Positions 6,048 through 7,542 of a stretch of 7,542 nt of DNA are shown here, piece by piece (the stretch's first letter is position 1; each line of letters opens with the position of its first letter). Source of the DNA: Bacteroidales bacterium (GTDB lineage Bacteria > Bacteroidota > Bacteroidia > Bacteroidales > JAFGXI01). The DNA is taken from positions 1-7,542 of the forward strand of contig JALSQC010000349.1 of the NCBI GenBank assembly GCA_026985625.1, given 5' to 3'. A program made the translations under genes and the position numbers. Below the pieces are notes generated by a model that worked only from the letters and a program-made list of their open reading frames with translations, was not told where the DNA came from and did not search any database.

Positions 6048-7541
6048 TTATACTTTTATGTTTTTAATAACTTTAAATAGTAATTCTTTTTTGCTAAATG
6101 GTTTTGTTAATATATCATTACAGCCTGCATTAATTGCATTTTCTTTATCTTCTTGAAAAGCAAGTGCTGTTTGTGCAATAATTGGTATATCGGGGTTAAT
6201 ATTACGTATAATTTTAGTAGCTTCAAAGCCGTCCATTATGGGCATTTGCAAGTCCATTAAAATAGCATCTATATTTGTTGAGTTTTTAAATATTTCTACG
6301 GCTTCTTTGCCATTATTGGCTTCTAAAATATTAAACTTATATTCTTCTAGAATGTTGCGAATATAAATTTTATTGTTTACATTATCTTCGACTAAAAGTA
6401 TTGTAAATCGCATATTGTTATATTCATTATCGTTGTATTTTGTTGTATTGTTTTTTTTATTATCTTTTTCTTTGTTTTTATTTGCAATAGGAAAAGCTAC
6501 AAAAAATGTGGAACCTTTTTTTAAAGTCGATTCTAACCAAATACGTCCATTCATTAGTTTTGTAAGTTCTGTTGCTATTGTTAATCCTAAGCCGCTACCT
6601 TCGTATTCTCTTGATAGTTTCTCGTCTGCTTGACGAAAACGTTCAAAAATAATTTTTTGTTTGTTTTTAGGAATCCCAATACCTGTATCTTTTACAGTAA
6701 AAATAAATTCGTTATTTTTTGTATAATAATTTAATATAATACTGCCTTTGTTGGTGTATTTTATGGCATTATTTATTAAATTTGTTGCAATTTGTGTAAA
6801 TCGTATTTTATCTACTTTTATAAAAGTATCTTTAATTTTATCGGTAGAATTTGTGATTAATTCTATATTTTTTTTATTAAAATGATAAAATTGATTTTTT
6901 GCAACCGGTATAATTGAGGCAATTAAATCTTTGGTTTCAATATATTCGTTATTAATCTTAATTTGTTTTCCTTTAATGGTAGTAAAATCTATTATATCAT
7001 TTATTAATTTTAATAAATGATGTCCTCCTTCGTTAATATATTGGGCATATTTTTTTTGTTCTAATTCAAGATTTTCATCTTCTTTTAGAATATCGGAAAA
7101 ACCAATAATGGAATTTAGAGGTGTTCGTAACTCGTGACTAATATTGGCTAAGAATATATCTTTTTGTCGGTCTGCTTCTTCGGCTTTATTTTTTGCATCT
7201 AATAGTTTTTTTTCGTATTTTTTGTCTTTAGATATATCTTCGGCAATGGCAAGAACTCCTGTAATATTATTTTTATTATTTATTATCGGATTAAGATATA
7301 ATCGGTAATATAGTGTCTTGCCCCATTTTGATTTATAATTATTTTCGAATTTTATTTTGTTTCCTGTATCTAAACATTTTTTAAATTGTGCCGATACTCC
7401 TTTATCTTTAAGTGGGGGAAATGTTAATACATTAATTTTCATGGTTTCTTCTTTGCTTGGAGAACCTAAAAAATCGAGCATCATTTGGTTTGTAGTTAAA
7501 ATATTGCCTTGTTTGTCTATTGTTAGTATTGCCAGCGGTGC
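6048..7541 (-). CDS. Hybrid sensor histidine kinase (PAS-HisKA-HATPase-REC), 5' end outside window
   Basis: This is a signal-transduction kinase that autophosphorylates on His and passes phosphate to its own receiver domain. The frame stays open to the right edge; the in-frame ATG at 7484 would cut into a PAS fold, because APLAILTIDKQGNILTTNQ precedes it, so the true start is beyond the window. The visible 497 residues, numbered from codon 7541, contain a PAS domain (1-105), a short coiled coil (106-129), HisKA with SHELRTPLN (phosphoacceptor His136), HATPase with N-box NLINNAIKYT (Asn258), DTGIGIP (285-291), FERFR (299-303) and GSGLGL (315-320). An Asn/Lys-rich linker (about 354-377) leads to a receiver domain with the acidic pair Glu385-Asp386, phosphoacceptor Asp430 in MDLQMPIMDG, Thr458 and Lys480. 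The protein ends right after the receiver: no HPt or DNA-binding output. All catalytic residues are intact. Upstream sensor or membrane segments, if any, are not visible, and the signal is unknown. Confidence 0.93.
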   Translation of the reverse strand, partial: APLAILTIDKQGNILTTNQMMLDFLGSPSKEETMKINVLTFPPLKDKGVSAQFKKCLDTGNKIKFENNYKSKWGKTLYYRLYLNPIINNKNNITGVLAIAEDISKDKKYEKKLLDAKNKAEEADRQKDIFLANISHELRTPLNSIIGFSDILKEDENLELEQKKYAQYINEGGHHLLKLINDIIDFTTIKGKQIKINNEYIETKDLIASIIPVAKNQFYHFNKKNIELITNSTDKIKDTFIKVDKIRFTQIATNLINNAIKYTNKGSIILNYYTKNNEFIFTVKDTGIGIPKNKQKIIFERFRQADEKLSREYEGSGLGLTIATELTKLMNGRIWLESTLKKGSTFFVAFPIANKNKEKDNKKNNTTKYNDNEYNNMRFTILLVEDNVNNKIYIRNILEEYKFNILEANNGKEAVEIFKNSTNIDAILMDLQMPIMDGFEATKIIRNINPDIPIIAQTALAFQEDKENAINAGCNDILTKPFSKKELLFKVIKNIKV

Positions 7542-7542
7542 A

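Noticed and set aside
6373..6633. 86-codon + strand reading frame opposite the kinase HATPase-to-linker region
   Set aside because: It is antisense to intact kinase motifs; the Phe/Leu/Ser-rich content mirrors the Lys/Asn-rich linker.
1..7542. A previously undescribed defence, mobile or biosynthetic system
   Set aside because: All long frames belong to well-known families with intact motifs and similar codon use; there are no transposase, integrase, nuclease or toxin-antitoxin signatures, no repeat arrays and no large unexplained gap.

Overview
The window is AT-rich DNA (roughly a quarter to 30 % G+C by eye) and looks like ordinary chromosome from a member of the Bacteroidota. Supporting signs are the absence of purine-rich Shine-Dalgarno sequences, with A/T-rich leaders in front of the starts; a consensus-like Bacteroidota -7 box (TAnnTTTG) before the antiporter gene; the C-terminal signature of a Bacteroidota-style outer-membrane beta-barrel protein; and a Ddl of the type common in that phylum. 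Codon usage (mostly A/T-ending, but with repeated TCG serine codons) looks alike in all five long genes on both strands. Nothing suggests a recently acquired island, prophage, insertion sequence, CRISPR array or RNA gene. A finer taxonomic placement would be a guess.

Left part (2-4933, + strand): the 3' end of an outer-membrane beta-barrel gene; a full-length AMP-forming long-chain acyl-CoA (or acyl-ACP) synthetase; an MFS transporter; and an NhaC-family Na+/H+ antiporter. The first two are only 22 bp apart and may be co-transcribed. A possible terminator hairpin overlaps the end of the synthetase gene. The antiporter has its own candidate promoter.

Right part (4942-7541, - strand): ddl (D-alanine--D-alanine ligase), which converges on the antiporter gene with only 8 bp between the stop codons, and a hybrid sensor histidine kinase (PAS-HisKA-HATPase-REC) whose 5' end lies beyond the right edge. 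The 128-bp gap between kinase and ddl is the most structured non-coding stretch. It holds a perfect 22-bp all-A/T palindrome and two copies of a spaced direct repeat TTAAC-N7-TTAAC.

Functionally this is a mix of envelope and housekeeping genes: outer-membrane protein, fatty-acid activation, transport, sodium/pH homeostasis, peptidoglycan precursor synthesis and signalling. I find no convincing undescribed multi-gene system. The items most worth checking are the ddl upstream repeats and the possible functional pairing of the synthetase with the MFS protein.
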